A DNA stretch of 64,000 nt from Sphingomonadales bacterium (GTDB taxonomy: Bacteria; Pseudomonadota; Alphaproteobacteria; Sphingomonadales; Sphingomonadaceae). The notes under the pieces are model-generated. The model made no database searches. It was not told the origin of the DNA and saw nothing but the letters and a program-made list of their open reading frames with translations. The DNA lies in NCBI GenBank assembly GCA_027490095.1, contig JAIXYT010000050.1, forward strand, positions 1-64,000. Reading direction: 5' to 3'. A program made the position numbers and the translations under genes. Shown here one piece after another: positions 28,601 to 36,125 of the stretch. Numbering within the stretch: the stretch's first letter is position 1; each line of letters opens with the position of its first letter.

Positions 28601-28860
28601 CCAAGGACGGCGAGAAGGAGGGCGGCGACGCCCGCAAGCAGCGCGAGACCGACTGGCTGATCGCCGAGCTGCGCAAATCCTTTGCCCCGTCACCGGAAGA
28701 ACTGGCAGCCCTCGGCAAGGCCCGCGCCGAAGCCGTCCGCCTCGCCCTCCTCGAGGGCGCCACCCCGGTCGATCCCGCCCGCGTCTTCCTGTCAGGCCGC
28801 GACTCCGCTGCCGAAAAGGACGGCAAGGCCCGCATGGAACTGAAGCTCGAAGGCAGCTGA
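25696..28860 (+). CDS. DUF748 / AsmA-like large inner-membrane-anchored protein
   Basis: A 1054-residue protein: one N-terminal transmembrane helix (NILLWVLGALALLVALYAAA), then a long repeated beta-strand region typical of DUF748/AsmA-like proteins. An Ala/Lys-rich charged stretch interrupts it at about residues 620-650. A C-terminal domain follows (FAPGSTTVPSEATSNLAGIA) resembling an OmpA-like segment. AsmA-like proteins are thought to bridge the periplasm and move lipid. The GTG at 25696 with an AAGGACAGGAG site 5 bases upstream is preferred to an ATG at 25618, which would put 26 unlikely residues before the anchor. Confidence 0.82.
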   Translation: MDEQPTGQSDSATQAAPPATGGRNILLWVLGALALLVALYAAAGYLWAPRLIKDEAQAWTAKNLGLELALGEVTVDPFRLRVDLGDIAIPANDPMVKVKRLSLDFAGRSIFASSYRFDDIQVVQPEVKAILGADGKLNLLKLMPPPNDDPFPPVLIANLEVADGAAYLADHSKPNRPDTNLTPITFRLQNLHTTRDEGGGFRLDGVSDAGEEFVWRGKLSMAPIASQGGLAIRRLKAASIHEFVGDVLPVVLREGQIDLDLGYTASYGDAGFKAKAVLPKLGISALKIGGTPQSLNADVAVAGLGVAGLKAEATMPTGGEMVTRYDVGGLAARNLTLSGTGPAKGQLVALRSADIDNISLDPATGAPMIGAIRLAGLDATVTRDRSGGIPLLKILPTRPVTTAYATETPNPRIGEVSLSEARIRFVDQAVKPVTSWTIAPLTLTARGTGQGLAGPMKVNLDGRVNGTTSLSLSGDVDPGQPGRAPSADLAVRLANFPVKAAVPYSIDFPRLEIVSGTAGANGRLRYGPKTMGYTGAASIDNLKLIETYQRTNLVAWKRLQLDGIDATPARATVARVNLVNPATTLIILQDGTVNFQRLVTFNPQPVVTPAQDVAPPKLTRAQRKAEEARLAAEKKVAAAEARAALAAPIVEPDFPVVVKRLDISGGTLDFADYSLRPNFGAKVEGVRGTISNISNSPRAIAQVKLDGYVVNKFSPVTIAGEITPLQFDRRTRIDMAFRNIELPVFNPYSGRWAGYSIAKGKLTTELGYTINNRALDAKHHIVIDQLEWGEATDSKEKVSMPIKFATSLLKDKNGVIELDVPVTGTLDDPSFKLGPIIWKVIGNLMEKVLTAPFRALGDLFGGKDDVQFVDFAPGSTTVPSEATSNLAGIAKGLTEKPELRLDIPSGPGLPLDAVGLADQKIAAAAMAKEVKKGEKADLAALELDKRHDRLEDLYKARFKTGPKYPEPEAKDGEKEGGDARKQRETDWLIAELRKSFAPSPEELAALGKARAEAVRLALLEGATPVDPARVFLSGRDSAAEKDGKARMELKLEGS

Positions 28861-28890
28861 GCCAACGCCCTTCGAGAAATCCGAAGCTGT

Positions 28891-29319
28891 TCAGGCCTTG
28901 AGCGGCATCAAGAGTTGCTGCCCCGTCGCTTCGGCAATCAATTCTCCGTCATCCCTGCGGAACTCGGCGCGGGCCGTCAAAAGCTGTCGGGACGCAGACA
29001 CCACGCGGGCCTCGATCGACAGTGGGTGGGCGCGGCCAACCCTCAAGAAGTTGACCTGAAGGTTTATGGTCCGAAAGGCTGCATCCGGTGCCACGACAGT
29101 CATCGCGGCGAATGCCAGCGCCTGGTCGGCCAGCGCTGCAATATAGCCACCAAACATGGACCCGTCGGCATTCAGCAGCTCGGGGGCTGGCACCCAGTCC
29201 TTCTTGATCCAGCCTTCGCCCCATTCCCGCAGCGTGCCAAGACGCAGCGTCTGGACAACAGGCGGAAGAGCCGAATTACCGGCAACAAGTGCGTCCAGCC
29301 GCTCTCTGGCCCAGGACAT
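28891..29319 (-). CDS. PaaI-type thioesterase family protein
   Basis: A 142-residue hot-dog protein with the PaaI-type signature (ELLNADGSMFGGYIAALADQ) where Asn/Gly/Asp residues shape the acyl-CoA thioesterase site, and RTINLQVNFLRVGRAHP on the second strand. It likely hydrolyses an acyl-CoA of unknown chain. ATG 29319 follows a GAGGAG ribosome-binding site. It is divergent from a TetR gene, so the repressor may control it. Confidence 0.82.
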   Translation of the reverse strand: MSWARERLDALVAGNSALPPVVQTLRLGTLREWGEGWIKKDWVPAPELLNADGSMFGGYIAALADQALAFAAMTVVAPDAAFRTINLQVNFLRVGRAHPLSIEARVVSASRQLLTARAEFRRDDGELIAEATGQQLLMPLKA

Positions 29320-29408
29320 GGAAATCTCCTCAAGCTCGACTTTTCTGAGAATATGAGCAAAGCTCTGATTTGATACTCCAGTTTCAGACCAAGTCCGGCC
29401 AGCAACGC

Positions 29409-30020
29409 GTGACAAACCAGTCTGTTTCCGTGCAACGGGTTAAGCCGCGCCAATCGCGCTCGCGGGCAACCGTCGACGCCATTCTGGAGGCGGCTGCTCA
29501 GGTTTTGGAGAATGAGGGAGAGCCCGGATTCAACACCAATGCCGTCGCCGAACGCGCCGGGGTGGGGATCGGCTCGATCTACCGCTATTTCCCGGACAAA
29601 CGGGAAATCCTCATTGAGATGGGCAGGCGCGAGATGGCTCGTGTAGCGGCACAGATCGCCGCTGACTCATCATCGCGGCCTAAGGGAATTTCGGCAGACA
29701 GGCACGCCATCCGCAGCTTCCTGCGCGCCTTCGGCCAGCGCACGAAAGCCCGCCGCACGGTGGTAAGGGTCCTGTTGCAGCATCTTTCGCCTGCCGAGTT
29801 GCAGGCGGCATTCGCGCGAGCCGAGGCGAGGATGGCGACACGCAGTGAAGCGAAGATGGGTCGCGTGCAGCTCTTTGTTCTCAGCAGGGCACTCCTGGGC
29901 GCCATGCGCGCTGCCGTGATGGAAGAGGCCGATTTCCTGCTCACGCAGGAGTTCGAGGACGAGCTCGTCCGGCTGGGCCGGGCGTACAGTGCTGCGACCA
30001 AGCGAGAGTTCCCGACGTGA
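29409..30020 (+). CDS. TetR-family transcriptional regulator
   Basis: A 203-residue TetR protein: HTH in RSRATVDAILEAAAQVLENE and AVAERAGVGIGSIYRYFPDK, then an all-helical ligand domain with RTVVRVLLQHLSP. There is no ATG near the HTH; a GTG at 29409 or a TTG at 29370 are the candidate starts, and GTG is chosen as the more usual codon. It is divergent from the PaaI-type thioesterase with under 100 bases between starts, typical of a repressor and its target. Confidence 0.8.
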   Translation: MTNQSVSVQRVKPRQSRSRATVDAILEAAAQVLENEGEPGFNTNAVAERAGVGIGSIYRYFPDKREILIEMGRREMARVAAQIAADSSSRPKGISADRHAIRSFLRAFGQRTKARRTVVRVLLQHLSPAELQAAFARAEARMATRSEAKMGRVQLFVLSRALLGAMRAAVMEEADFLLTQEFEDELVRLGRAYSAATKREFPT

Positions 30021-30036
30021 GGCAGACGCGTGCGAC

Positions 30037-30330
30037 CTATCCGAACGTCCGTCCCAGATAGGCCACGATCACCTTCGCATCCTCTTCTGGGATCTCCGCT
30101 CCGTGCGTGTCGATCATCTTCGCCACATTGTGTGCCCAGAAGGCCTCGCCCTTCCCGCGCGGCTGCGTCGTCAGGTAGTCCAGGCTGTGGCAGGCCGAAC
30201 AATGCGCCTCAACCAACTCCACACCGGCGCCGCGCGGCAGCGTGACGGGCTTCTCGTCCGGCAGGGTGTACGCCTGCGCTGCCAGCGCGGTCGCCATTGC
30301 CCCCAACAGGATTGCCGCCACCCACCTCAT
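30037..30330 (-). CDS. Small c-type cytochrome, SorB-like sulfite dehydrogenase subunit
   Basis: A 97-residue exported monoheme cytochrome: signal peptide (AAILLGAMATALAAQA) and one heme site CSACH followed by a downstream Met in AHNVAKMIDTHG as possible axial ligand. It accepts electrons from the sulfite-oxidising molybdenum subunit encoded directly upstream, whose stop overlaps its start by 4 bases. Size and pairing fit SorB of SorAB-type sulfite dehydrogenases, passing electrons to the respiratory chain. Confidence 0.82.
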   Translation of the reverse strand: MRWVAAILLGAMATALAAQAYTLPDEKPVTLPRGAGVELVEAHCSACHSLDYLTTQPRGKGEAFWAHNVAKMIDTHGAEIPEEDAKVIVAYLGRTFG

Positions 30331-31553
30331 GCTGCAGTCACCTTCACCCGCTCCACCACGTTGCGCGCATAGCCGCTGGGGTTCCAGCTTGCCACCATCG
30401 GTTGCACCTCACCCGCATTGGTCTCCGCCCGCGCCATCAGCACATGCGCCCCCCGGCGCAGCTCTACGGGGAGGCTCCAGCCGCGAAAACCGTAGCGGCC
30501 CCCGTCGGGCCCCAGCCGCGCTTCCGCCCAGCTGGCCCCTTCGTCCGCCGACACCATCACCCGCCGGATCCCCGCCCCGCTGTCGAAGGCCAACCCGGCC
30601 AGTTCCTGCCGCCCGGCCGGCACCTCGGCCCCATCCGTCACGCTGGTGATGAAGCTCCGCACCCTCAGCCGCGAGATCGGCACCGTCTTCTCGGCCTTGG
30701 CGCCCGGCTCCACGCAGCCGCAGTCATTGTCGGGCATCCGGTAGGTCTTCGCCATGAAATGGCCGTCGAACGGCCGGTCGAGCACCGTGATCCGCTCCAG
30801 ATGCTTCACCCAATAGGTGCCGAACCAGCCCGGCACCACCAGCCGCAGCGGAAAGCCGTTCAGGAAGGGCAGCGGCTCGCCATTCATGGCCCAGGCCAGC
30901 AGCACCTCGCCGTCGGCCGCATGGTCCACCGCCAGCGACTTCGCGAAATCATGGCCCGTCGGCAGCACCGGCCCGTCGAGACCTTGGAACATCACCTCCA
31001 CGGCCCCGGGCTTCAGGCCGGCCGCCGCCAGAACTGCCTTCAGCGGAACCCCGGTCCAGCGCGCATTGCCCATCGCACCGTGCGCCAGCTGCCCGCCACC
31101 CACCCGCGGCTCGGAAAAACCCCGGCTGTTTCCCGAACACTGGTTCACGGCCACGATGTCGGCGTTCGGCATCGCCTTCAGCTCGGCGAGCGAAAGCGAC
31201 AGAGGCCTCGACACATGGCCCCCGATCACAAGTCTCCAGTCGTTGACATCCAGGTCCAGCGGCAACTGCCCCATGGAATAGCGCACGAAGAAGGCGTCGT
31301 TCGGGGTCAGCAGGCTGCCATCGGCCACGCTGTCGGCGAACACCTGGAACGGCGTTTCCAGTTGCGGTGGCCGGGCCGTCATCTGGATCATGGGCCGCTT
31401 GCCCGGAAACGCCACCAGCGGGCGCGTCCCGTTTGCAAAGGGAAGTTCCACTGTTCCTGGGGCTTCCGCCGATGCCGGCGCCGCCGGCTCCTTCGAACAG
31501 CCCACCACCAGTGTGCCGCCAAGTCCCGCAAGGATCGCGCGTCGTTCGAACAT
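30327..31553 (-). CDS. Molybdopterin sulfite oxidase-family subunit (SorA-like)
   Basis: A 408-residue periplasmic oxidoreductase of the sulfite-oxidase fold. The N-terminus combines twin-arginine features (ERRAILAGL) with a lipobox (LVVGC, Cys19), so it may be a Tat-exported lipoprotein. The molybdenum-ligating Cys is in VNQCSGNSR (Cys139). A C-terminal dimerisation Mo-co domain ends the protein. It should oxidise sulfite or a related S/N-oxide substrate and reduce the cytochrome encoded next. The start at 31553 (MFERRAIL) is clear; the frame upstream to 31643 is a shadow extension. Confidence 0.88.
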   Translation of the reverse strand: MFERRAILAGLGGTLVVGCSKEPAAPASAEAPGTVELPFANGTRPLVAFPGKRPMIQMTARPPQLETPFQVFADSVADGSLLTPNDAFFVRYSMGQLPLDLDVNDWRLVIGGHVSRPLSLSLAELKAMPNADIVAVNQCSGNSRGFSEPRVGGGQLAHGAMGNARWTGVPLKAVLAAAGLKPGAVEVMFQGLDGPVLPTGHDFAKSLAVDHAADGEVLLAWAMNGEPLPFLNGFPLRLVVPGWFGTYWVKHLERITVLDRPFDGHFMAKTYRMPDNDCGCVEPGAKAEKTVPISRLRVRSFITSVTDGAEVPAGRQELAGLAFDSGAGIRRVMVSADEGASWAEARLGPDGGRYGFRGWSLPVELRRGAHVLMARAETNAGEVQPMVASWNPSGYARNVVERVKVTAA

Positions 31554-31654
31554 GGGCGCTTCATAGGCCTTTGGGGCATCCTTCGCCAAGCGCCCGCCCG
31601 GGCCGCATCGTTGCCGCTGGCGCGCCCGGAAAAGCCGCGCCATAATCGACGGTG

Positions 31655-33889
31655 ATGTTTCGGCACCTCACAGGTCTTTTCACTCTCCTCGTCATCATGG
31701 TCGCGGTTCCGTCCGCCGCGCAGGTCGCCCAATCCCCGCCGCAGAAGTCCTCTCCGCCTGTGCAGCAGGCGCCGCGCATCGGCCTGGTGCTCGGCGGAGG
31801 CGGCGCGCGCGGCTTCGCCCATGTGGGCGTGCTCCAGGTGCTCGAGGAGAACCGCATCCCCGTCCACGCCGTTTCCGGCACCAGCATGGGCGCCGTCGTC
31901 GGCAGCCTCTACGCCCAGGGCAAGACGTCGGCCGAACTCAAGCAGATCACCGAGGACATTCCCTGGACCACCATCTTCAACGACAGCATCCCGCGGGACC
32001 GCCTGCCATTTCGCCGCAAGCGCGACGAGCGCGATGTGCTGATCGATTACCGCATCAGCTTCGATGACAAGGGCCTCGTCCTCCCCAAGGGCGTGCTCCG
32101 CGGCCAGGACCTGTTCCTCACGCTCGCCGAATATCTGGCGCCCGCCCGCAGCGTCGACAACTTCGACCAGCTGGCGATTCCGTTCCGGGCCGTCGCAACC
32201 GATATCGAGACCGGCACCGAAGTCGTCATGGGGGGCGGCGACATCGTGACGGCGGTCTTTGCCTCCATGGCCGTCCCCGGCGGCTTGCCGCCGGTGGAGC
32301 GCGACGGCAAGCTGCTGGTCGACGGCTTCGTCTCGAACAACCTGCCGATCGCGGTGACCCGCGGGCTCGGCGTCGACCGGCTGATCGTCGTCGACGTCGG
32401 CACGCCGCTGCGCACCCGCGACCGCCTCACCAGCTTCGTGACCGTGCTCGACCAGATGCAGCTTCTGTTGGGCCGGGAAAGCGTGGATCGGCAGCTGAAG
32501 TCCCTCGGCGAGGCCGATGTGCTCATCCAGCCTGAGCAACCCGACATCGGCTCCACCAGCTTCGAACGGTCCGTGGATGGCATCGCTGCCGGTCGGGCAG
32601 CAGCGCTCGCCATGCTGCCGGCCCTCAAGGCCTATGCCCTTTCCGAAGAGGCGTGGCAGGCCCATCTCGCCGAACGGGCCGCCCGCGCGCCCCGGAACGC
32701 GCCGGTGCTCGACTTCGTGAAGATCGAGAACCGCTCCGACATCCCGACGCCGCAGATCGCGAAACTGGTCAGCGCGCAGGCCGGAAAACCGCTCGACGCC
32801 AGGCAGATGACCAAGGACCTGCAGGACGTCTATGCGCTGGGCGGCTTCCGCGCCGTGCGCTACGGCATCGGCTCCGATGCGACGCGCAGTGGCGAAGGCG
32901 TGACCATCCTTGCCGACGGAGACCCCACATCGGCCAACTGGCTGCAGTTCGGCCTTGGTATCTCCACCGATTTCAACCGCGCCAACGCGATCCGGATCGG
33001 CTTTGCCTACACCGACCGCAACTTCCTCGGCACCGGCGCCGAATGGCGCTCGGACATGCGGGTCGGCACGAACCTGCTGTTCGAAACCGGGCTCTACAAG
33101 GAATGGGGCCAATGGTTCGGCGAAGTGACACCTTTCTGGTCGCGCACCGACACCGTCCTCTACGTCAACGGCGACGCGCTTGCAGAGGTGCGGGACGCGC
33201 GGCTCGGCGCACGGTTGGAAGGCGGCCGCCTTCTCGACAAATGGGGGGAGCTCCGCGTGGGCGCCGCCTGGGCGGCTGTGGACCTCGACACCACGGTGGG
33301 CGCACCCATCATCGGCAGCATCGATGGTCTTCAGGATTTCACGCTGCGCGCCCAGTTCAGCGCCGACACCCTCGACGACATCGCCTTTCCCAAGAGCGGC
33401 GTCTTTTCCCGCATCGGTTTCACCCAGCATATCAAGGGCCTGGGCGGCGATCTGGACTATGGCGCTTTCGAGGCGGAGGTCTGGAAAGCAATCAGCTGGG
33501 GCCGCAACACCGTCCTTCTTTCAACGGAAATCGGCCTCACCACCGACGGCGACGGGCGGTCGCTGGGGGATTTCCGGCTCGGTGGCTTCCTGAACCTCTC
33601 GGGGCTGGAGCCCGAAGAGCTGATCGGGCGGCACAAGCTGCTCGGAAGGGCTGTCTTTTACCATCGGCTGTCGAACAAGGCGCCGATCGCCGACGTGCCG
33701 CTCTATATCGGCGGTTCGCTCGAAGTCGGGAACACCTGGGTTGCGCTCGAGGACGTGGGCCTCGACAATCTGAGGCCGGCCGGATCGCTCTTCGTGGCGG
33801 CCGACACGCCGCTCGGGCCGTTCATCATCGCCGGCGGCCTGGCGCGCGGAAACGGGGCGCTCTACCTGATCCTCGGCCGGATCTTCTGA
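31655..33889 (+). CDS. Patatin-like phospholipase with outer-membrane barrel (PlpD-like)
   Basis: A 744-residue exported protein: signal peptide (about 1-23), patatin domain with oxyanion loop LVLGGGGARGFAHVGVLQVL, nucleophile GTSMGAVVG and catalytic Asp in LLVDGFVSNNLP. A POTRA-like segment (about 345-410) and a C-terminal Omp85-type beta-barrel follow, ending in an aromatic residue (YLILGRIF). This is the layout of type Vd autotransporters such as PlpD, though no cleavage site can be read. It likely acts on phospholipids at the outer membrane. The frame also opens one codon earlier with GTG (31652). Confidence 0.88.
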   Translation: MFRHLTGLFTLLVIMVAVPSAAQVAQSPPQKSSPPVQQAPRIGLVLGGGGARGFAHVGVLQVLEENRIPVHAVSGTSMGAVVGSLYAQGKTSAELKQITEDIPWTTIFNDSIPRDRLPFRRKRDERDVLIDYRISFDDKGLVLPKGVLRGQDLFLTLAEYLAPARSVDNFDQLAIPFRAVATDIETGTEVVMGGGDIVTAVFASMAVPGGLPPVERDGKLLVDGFVSNNLPIAVTRGLGVDRLIVVDVGTPLRTRDRLTSFVTVLDQMQLLLGRESVDRQLKSLGEADVLIQPEQPDIGSTSFERSVDGIAAGRAAALAMLPALKAYALSEEAWQAHLAERAARAPRNAPVLDFVKIENRSDIPTPQIAKLVSAQAGKPLDARQMTKDLQDVYALGGFRAVRYGIGSDATRSGEGVTILADGDPTSANWLQFGLGISTDFNRANAIRIGFAYTDRNFLGTGAEWRSDMRVGTNLLFETGLYKEWGQWFGEVTPFWSRTDTVLYVNGDALAEVRDARLGARLEGGRLLDKWGELRVGAAWAAVDLDTTVGAPIIGSIDGLQDFTLRAQFSADTLDDIAFPKSGVFSRIGFTQHIKGLGGDLDYGAFEAEVWKAISWGRNTVLLSTEIGLTTDGDGRSLGDFRLGGFLNLSGLEPEELIGRHKLLGRAVFYHRLSNKAPIADVPLYIGGSLEVGNTWVALEDVGLDNLRPAGSLFVAADTPLGPFIIAGGLARGNGALYLILGRIF

Positions 33890-33896
33890 ATCACAT

Positions 33897-33907
33897 ACAT
33901 GACATGT
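33897..33907. promoter_or_regulatory. ACATG-A-CATGT palindrome upstream of modA
   Basis: A perfect 11-base palindrome lies 8 bases after the patatin stop and about 50 bases before modA. It may be an operator or part of a terminator-free promoter region; no known factor is assigned. Confidence 0.35.
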
Positions 33908-33931
33908 CGCCTGCATTTGCTTGCTGAAATG

Positions 33932-33945
33932 GGCTGTATACAGCC
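33932..33945. promoter_or_regulatory. GGCTGTATACAGCC palindrome just before modA
   Basis: A perfect 14-base palindrome centred 19 bases upstream of the modA ATG. Its position, covering the usual ribosome-binding zone, suits repression. It does not clearly match the ModE consensus, so the binding factor is open. Confidence 0.5.
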
Positions 33946-33957
33946 ATAACCAGCGCC

Positions 33958-34722
33958 ATGCGGTTGCTGGTTCTCGCTCTTCTGCTGGTGATCGGCGGTC
34001 CTGCGCGCGCAGCCGTTCCAACGGTTGCAGCCGCGGCCGACCTGCGCTTCGCGATGGACGAGCTGATCGCCCTCTACGGCAAGCAGAAAGGCCGGCAGGT
34101 CAAGGTCACCTACGGCTCGTCGGGCATCTTTTACCAGCAGATCGCGGCGGGCGCCCCGTTCGAGCTCTTCCTGTCGGCCGACGAGGACTATGTGCTGCGT
34201 CTGCACAAGGCGGGCCTGACTCAGGGCCGCGGCGATGTCTATGCCATTGGCCGGATCGTCCTTTTCGCGCCGATGGGATCGGCGCTGGCGGTGGACAGCG
34301 GAATGGCCGGCCTGCGCCGGGCTCTGGCGGACGGAAAGGTCAGCCGCCTGGCGATCGCGAACCCGGAACACGCCCCCTATGGCCGGCGCGCGCGCGAGGC
34401 GCTGGAGAAGGCAGGGCTGTGGGCCTCGCTGGAGCCGCGGCTGGTGCTGGGTGAGAATGTCTCGCAGGCGCTGCAGTTCGCGACGACGGGCGGCGCGGAC
34501 GGCGGGATCGTGGCGCTGTCGCTGGTGAAGGCGCCGGGCCTTGCCGCGGCCGGCCGCTGGGCGCTGCTTCCCGAGACGCTGCACGGCCCGCTCAGGCAGC
34601 GGATGGTGCTGACGCGAAAGGCGGGCCCGGAGGCGCAGGCCTTCCATGCCTGGCTGAAGGGCCCCGAGGCCCGGGCGGTGCTCGCCCGCTACGGCTTCGT
34701 GCCGCCTGCCGGGGCATCCTGA
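33958..34722 (+). CDS. modA: Molybdate ABC transporter substrate-binding protein
   Basis: A 254-residue periplasmic protein with a signal peptide (LLVLALLLVIGGPARA). Family motifs are TVAAAADLRFAMDELI, VTYGSSGIFYQQIAAGAP and NPEHAPYGRRAREAL. It binds molybdate or tungstate and delivers it to ModB. It is first in the modABC cluster, with the modB start overlapping its stop by one base. Molybdate supply suits the molybdenum-dependent sulfite oxidase encoded about 2.4 kb upstream on the other strand. Confidence 0.9.
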   Translation: MRLLVLALLLVIGGPARAAVPTVAAAADLRFAMDELIALYGKQKGRQVKVTYGSSGIFYQQIAAGAPFELFLSADEDYVLRLHKAGLTQGRGDVYAIGRIVLFAPMGSALAVDSGMAGLRRALADGKVSRLAIANPEHAPYGRRAREALEKAGLWASLEPRLVLGENVSQALQFATTGGADGGIVALSLVKAPGLAAAGRWALLPETLHGPLRQRMVLTRKAGPEAQAFHAWLKGPEARAVLARYGFVPPAGAS

Positions 34723-35390
34723 TGGACTGGCAGGCGCTTGCCCTGTCCCTGAAGCTCGGGCTGCTGACGGTTGCCCTTCTGCTGCCGCCCGCGCTGCTCC
34801 TGGGGCACTGGCTTGCCGCCACACGCTGGCCGGGCAAGGCCCTGGTGGAGGCACTTGTGGTGCTGCCGCTGGTGCTGCCGCCAACGGTCGTCGGCTTCTA
34901 TCTGCTGGCCGCGATGGGGCCGCAGTCCCCTGTCGGCAAGGCCTGGACGGCCCTGTTCGGCGAGGGGCTGGTGTTCAGCTTCCAGGGCCTTGTGGTCGCT
35001 TCGGTGATCGTGAACATCCCCTTTGCCGTGCAGCCGGCGCAGCGTGCCTTCGAGCGTATCGGCGCAGACCTCAGGGCCGCAGCCGCCACCTGCGGGCTCG
35101 GGCCCTGGGCCGCCTTCCGGCAGGTGGAGCTTCCGCTGGCTGCACCCGGGATCCTGACGGGTGCGATCCTGGCCTTTGCCCACACGCTCGGCGAGTTCGG
35201 GGTGGTGCTGATGGTGGGGGGCGCGATCCCCGGGGAGACGCGGACGCTCGCCCTTTCCATCTACGACCGCGTGCAGGCGCTCGACACCGCCGGCGCCTCG
35301 GCAATGGCGGGACTTCTGCTGCTGGTGTCGCTGACGGCAGTCGGCCTCACCTTCCTGCTGACCCGCGGACGGACCGGTGTCGGTGCCTGA
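34722..35390 (+). CDS. modB: Molybdate ABC transporter permease
   Basis: A 222-residue inner-membrane permease with about five or six hydrophobic helices and the family's coupling EAA-type loop (AAATCGLGPWAAFRQVELPL). PLVLPPTVVGFYLL marks ModB. It forms the channel through which molybdate passes from ModA to the cytoplasm, driven by ModC. It overlaps modA by one base and the GTG of modC lies inside its last 14 bases. Confidence 0.92.
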   Translation: MDWQALALSLKLGLLTVALLLPPALLLGHWLAATRWPGKALVEALVVLPLVLPPTVVGFYLLAAMGPQSPVGKAWTALFGEGLVFSFQGLVVASVIVNIPFAVQPAQRAFERIGADLRAAAATCGLGPWAAFRQVELPLAAPGILTGAILAFAHTLGEFGVVLMVGGAIPGETRTLALSIYDRVQALDTAGASAMAGLLLLVSLTAVGLTFLLTRGRTGVGA

Positions 35391-36093
35391 CGACCGGCTG
35401 CAGGAGGGGCTGCGCGCGCGACTGACCCTGCGCCACCCCATGGCGCTGGACGTGGCGCTGGAGGTGGCGCCTGGCGAAATCCTGGCGCTCGTCGGCCGGT
35501 CTGGGGCCGGCAAGTCGAGCCTGCTGAAGGCGCTGGCCGGGCTGATCCCGGCCGAGGGCGAAATCCGGGTGGGGGGCGAGCAATGGCTGGGGGAGGGGAA
35601 CACCCGGCCAGCCCACCGCCGACGGGTCGGATTCCTGTTCCAGTCCTACGCGCTGTTCCCGCACCGCACGGCGCTCGGGAACCTGCAGATGGCGATGCCG
35701 GCGGCCGACATGGCGCGGGCGCGCGAGCTGCTTGCGGCTGTGCACCTGGAGGGGCTGGAGGACCGCAGGCCGCACCAGCTGTCGGGGGGGCAGCAGCAGC
35801 GCGTCGCGCTTGCCCGGGCGCTGGGGCGGGAACCCCGGCTTCTCCTGCTGGACGAGCCCTTTTCGGCGGTCGACCGGCCGACCCGCCGCGCGCTTGCGGC
35901 GACCATCGCGGAACTGCGCACGCGGCTTGCCATGCCGGTGATCCTGGTGAGCCACGATATCGAGGATGTGGCAGCGCTGGCTGACCGGATCGCCGTGCTC
36001 GACGGCGGCCGGATCGCGCAGGAAGGACCTAGCGCGGAGGTGATCGCCCGGCCCGCCTCGCAGGCTGTCGCGGAGCTTGTCGGGCGGACTTGA
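35377..36093 (+). CDS. modC: Molybdate ABC transporter ATPase, short form
   Basis: A 238-residue nucleotide-binding subunit: Walker A GRSGAGKSS, Q-loop FLFQSYALFPHRT, signature LSGGQQQRVALARAL, Walker B LLLLDEPFSAVD and switch His in VSHDIED. Start is GTG 35377, overlapping modB by 14 bases; a GTG at 35383 is an alternative. It lacks the C-terminal Mop/TOBE molybdate-binding domain found in E. coli ModC (352 residues), so it probably lacks substrate feedback. Confidence 0.9.
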   Translation: MSVPDDRLQEGLRARLTLRHPMALDVALEVAPGEILALVGRSGAGKSSLLKALAGLIPAEGEIRVGGEQWLGEGNTRPAHRRRVGFLFQSYALFPHRTALGNLQMAMPAADMARARELLAAVHLEGLEDRRPHQLSGGQQQRVALARALGREPRLLLLDEPFSAVDRPTRRALAATIAELRTRLAMPVILVSHDIEDVAALADRIAVLDGGRIAQEGPSAEVIARPASQAVAELVGRT

Positions 36094-36125
36094 AGGCAGC
36101 AGCGCGCCGCCCGACATGGGCACGC

